DNA of 64,000 bases from Parasediminibacterium sp046546515 (lineage in GTDB: Bacteria > Bacteroidota > Bacteroidia > Chitinophagales > Chitinophagaceae). The DNA lies in NCBI RefSeq assembly GCF_046546515.1, contig NZ_JBKHKJ010000001.1, positions 1 to 64,000 on the forward strand, in the 5' to 3' direction. The notes under the pieces were generated by a model. It was not told the origin of the DNA and made no database searches. It worked only from the letters and a program-made list of their open reading frames with translations. The translations under genes were made by a program, and so were the position numbers. Positions 62,484 through 64,000 of the stretch are shown here, one piece after another (within the stretch, counting starts at the first letter, position 1; each line of letters opens with the position of its first letter).

Positions 62484-63407
62484 CGTTTCTTTAGTTTAAG
62501 TCTACTTGCAAAATAGACTAATAAGATAAAATTTGGCTTTACCAGTATCCATAGCAAGGCTTAACGCCCCAAAAGGGGCTTAACCTTTGTAGTAAAAGCA
62601 AAGCAGGAAAATATTGTCTGTTATATGCACCAATATGTATTCAGTGCCAAGAATTTATACCTAACAGCAACTGGTAATACACACAGTTAACCAACCACCG
62701 GAAAACAGTATAATAAATTACACAGTTGCCGTTAGGTTTATAACATATTGCTAATAAGTGGTAAGTTATAAGTCGTAAGTGAAAACACACGACTAGACCA
62801 CTAACTTACTTGCAATACGCCTTTAGTAAAATTTGGGAATTTAATACTGCTTGCTTAGCAACAACAGCAACGAGAGGAGTTGTAGGAGAATTGTTTTTTA
62901 CTGTAAAAGCCCACCTTAGTGCAAGGATGCACTGTTCTTTTTAAAGATTGCATTTTTTATACATTTTAATGTAAAGGCTTTTTTGCTGGTGGTTAACAAA
63001 AATTCCTTTGGGTTAATGAGTAACTGTTACTTTACCCACTCAATTAGTCCACAAAAATAGTAGGTTAAAATCAATTCACCAAATTTTTTTTCCTTTCTTT
63101 ATTTGTTGCTACTAAAGTGCAAGTTTGGTTAATCTGCCACGAAGGAACTAAGGCACAAAGAAGCACAGAGTTTTAAGGGAAGAAAAGAAAAAAAGAAGAG
63201 CAAATAAATACCCCTAAATGGCTAAAGCCATGATAGTAAACTGCAATATTGGGAAAATTGTTTTGGCAATCTTATCAAGCATTGGTGTGCTGTGATTTTT
63301 GTTACCATTTATATTGAAAAACAATAGCCAACCTATATAGGATTTTACCTACAAAGATTGGCTATTGGCAGGGGCGATCCCTGCCTCAACTTACCACTTA
63401 CTACTTA
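62484..63407. other. Gene-free region upstream of SusC 2
   Basis: 924 bp without a gene. 62756-62812 carries rearranged words (AGTGGTAAGTTATAAGTCG and an inverted set), 63118-63195 is a half copy of the GCCAC-type repeat (AAGTTTGGTTAATCTGCCAC ...), and 63389-63410 again has CTTACCACTTACTACTTAT. The SusC promoter must lie within 62484-62700; no clear motif is seen. Confidence 0.5.
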
Positions 63408-64000
63408 TTACCACGCATGTCGTGGAGCATAATCATCGTATTTATTGCCAATTAAAAACCCGACCAATATTTCGTGCGTGCCCCTGCTGATGGCATTAAG
63501 GGCAGACGTGGTATAATCGTAAGAATAACCAATGTTGATAGAATAATTGATGTTCAAGCCAAGCATTGCCGTGAAGCCATCCTGGTAGCGGTAGCCACCC
63601 CCTACCCAAATCTTGTTTTGGTATTCCAGCTTTGTGTTAATGTCAAAACCAACTGGCAATGGGCTTATATAACGAACCAGCACGCTAGGCAAAAGCGTAA
63701 GGTCCTCGTCCAGCTCAAACTTGTAGCCCGCTTGTGCAAAAATATGCGGCACAAACTTGCCTACTGTTTTTACAGAGTCGCTACTATTAGAATAATCAGT
63801 AAAATACAATTTGTCTGGCACTATTTGCTGCGCTGCAAGCCCTATGAAATAATTCTTGGAATACAACCATAGCCCGGCACTAATGTCGGGGTTTATCTTG
63901 TTCAATATGCCCGTGCTTGTACCCACGGCAGGGTCGCTGCCCCCACCAGTGCCGTTGGCACTACCATCGAAGTTTAGCTTGCTGGCATCAAGGCTCATCT
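63408..64000 (-). CDS. PorP/SprF family type IX secretion protein (partial)
   Basis: The gene runs off the window; about 196 C-terminal residues are present and the N-terminal third is missing. SAGLWLYSKNYFIGLAAQQI, DKLYFTDYSNSSDSVKT, DLTLLPSVLVRYISPLPVGF (trimmed), WVGGGYRYQDGFTAMLGLNI and GTHEILVGFLIGNK are the typical beta-strand repeats of PorP/SprF outer-membrane proteins. They belong to the type IX secretion and gliding machinery or its paralogues. It agrees with the T9SS tail on the GH74 enzyme. Confidence 0.85.
   Translation of the reverse strand, partial: MSLDASKLNFDGSANGTGGGSDPAVGTSTGILNKINPDISAGLWLYSKNYFIGLAAQQIVPDKLYFTDYSNSSDSVKTVGKFVPHIFAQAGYKFELDEDLTLLPSVLVRYISPLPVGFDINTKLEYQNKIWVGGGYRYQDGFTAMLGLNINYSINIGYSYDYTTSALNAISRGTHEILVGFLIGNKYDDYAPRHAW

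Overview
The window looks like the chromosome of a Bacteroidota, most probably a Chitinophagaceae-type soil or freshwater glycan degrader. Evidence: two SusC/SusD pairs, many secreted lipoproteins, a type IX secretion sorting domain and a PorP/SprF-family protein, GH97 and GH31 enzymes, A-rich leaders instead of strong Shine-Dalgarno sites, and AT-rich intergenic DNA full of short dispersed repeats. No rRNA, tRNA, IS transposase, CRISPR array or prophage was recognised.

Layout. 0-3.4 kb: a small SnoaL/NTF2-like gene in repeat-like surroundings, a magnesium-chelatase-like AAA+ ATPase and a TerC membrane protein. 3.5-23.1 kb (minus strand): polysaccharide utilisation locus 1, transcribed GH88, GH97, SusC, SusD, DUF5017-like and CHRD lipoproteins, GH31, GH43, an unrecognised 771-aa secreted protein, ROK sugar kinase and FucP-like sugar transporter. 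Polymer binding and import, trimming of side chains, and uptake and phosphorylation of the released sugar are all encoded. The GH88 implies a lyase step that no recognised enzyme supplies. 23.6-26.2 kb: two tandem paralogous PKD lipoproteins. 26.6-30.3 kb: MgtE, a nucleoside hydrolase with a damaged signal peptide, and MoaA.

30.3-31.5 kb is a 1.27-kb non-coding stretch with two different tandem arrays of 11-bp units. The second array belongs to an approximately 350-bp element with another copy at 46.4-46.7 kb. It is followed by a GH74 xyloglucanase-like enzyme with a T9SS tail.

34.2-45.4 kb is a complete reductive pyrimidine catabolism cluster: Lrp/AsnC regulator (divergent), CoA-acylating semialdehyde dehydrogenase, class III aminotransferase, NCS1 permease, dihydropyrimidinase, beta-ureidopropionase, PreT, PreA. 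It would take uracil or thymine through dihydropyrimidine, N-carbamoyl-beta-alanine, beta-alanine and malonate semialdehyde to an acyl-CoA. A four-helix-bundle (S23/IVP) gene is wedged between preT and preA.

45.6-49.2 kb: a lipoprotein, the second copy of the repeat element, acetate kinase and a HAD hydrolase. 49.3-62.5 kb (minus strand) is a sulfatase locus: formylglycine-generating enzyme, PBP-like protein, two paralogous arylsulfatases, a sterol-desaturase-family hydroxylase with a tiny membrane peptide, SusD and SusC, with no glycoside hydrolase. It is interrupted on the plus strand by a VapB/VapC-like pair whose toxin is broken. The window ends inside a PorP/SprF-family gene.

All family calls rest on motifs read by eye. 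No database or structure search was run.
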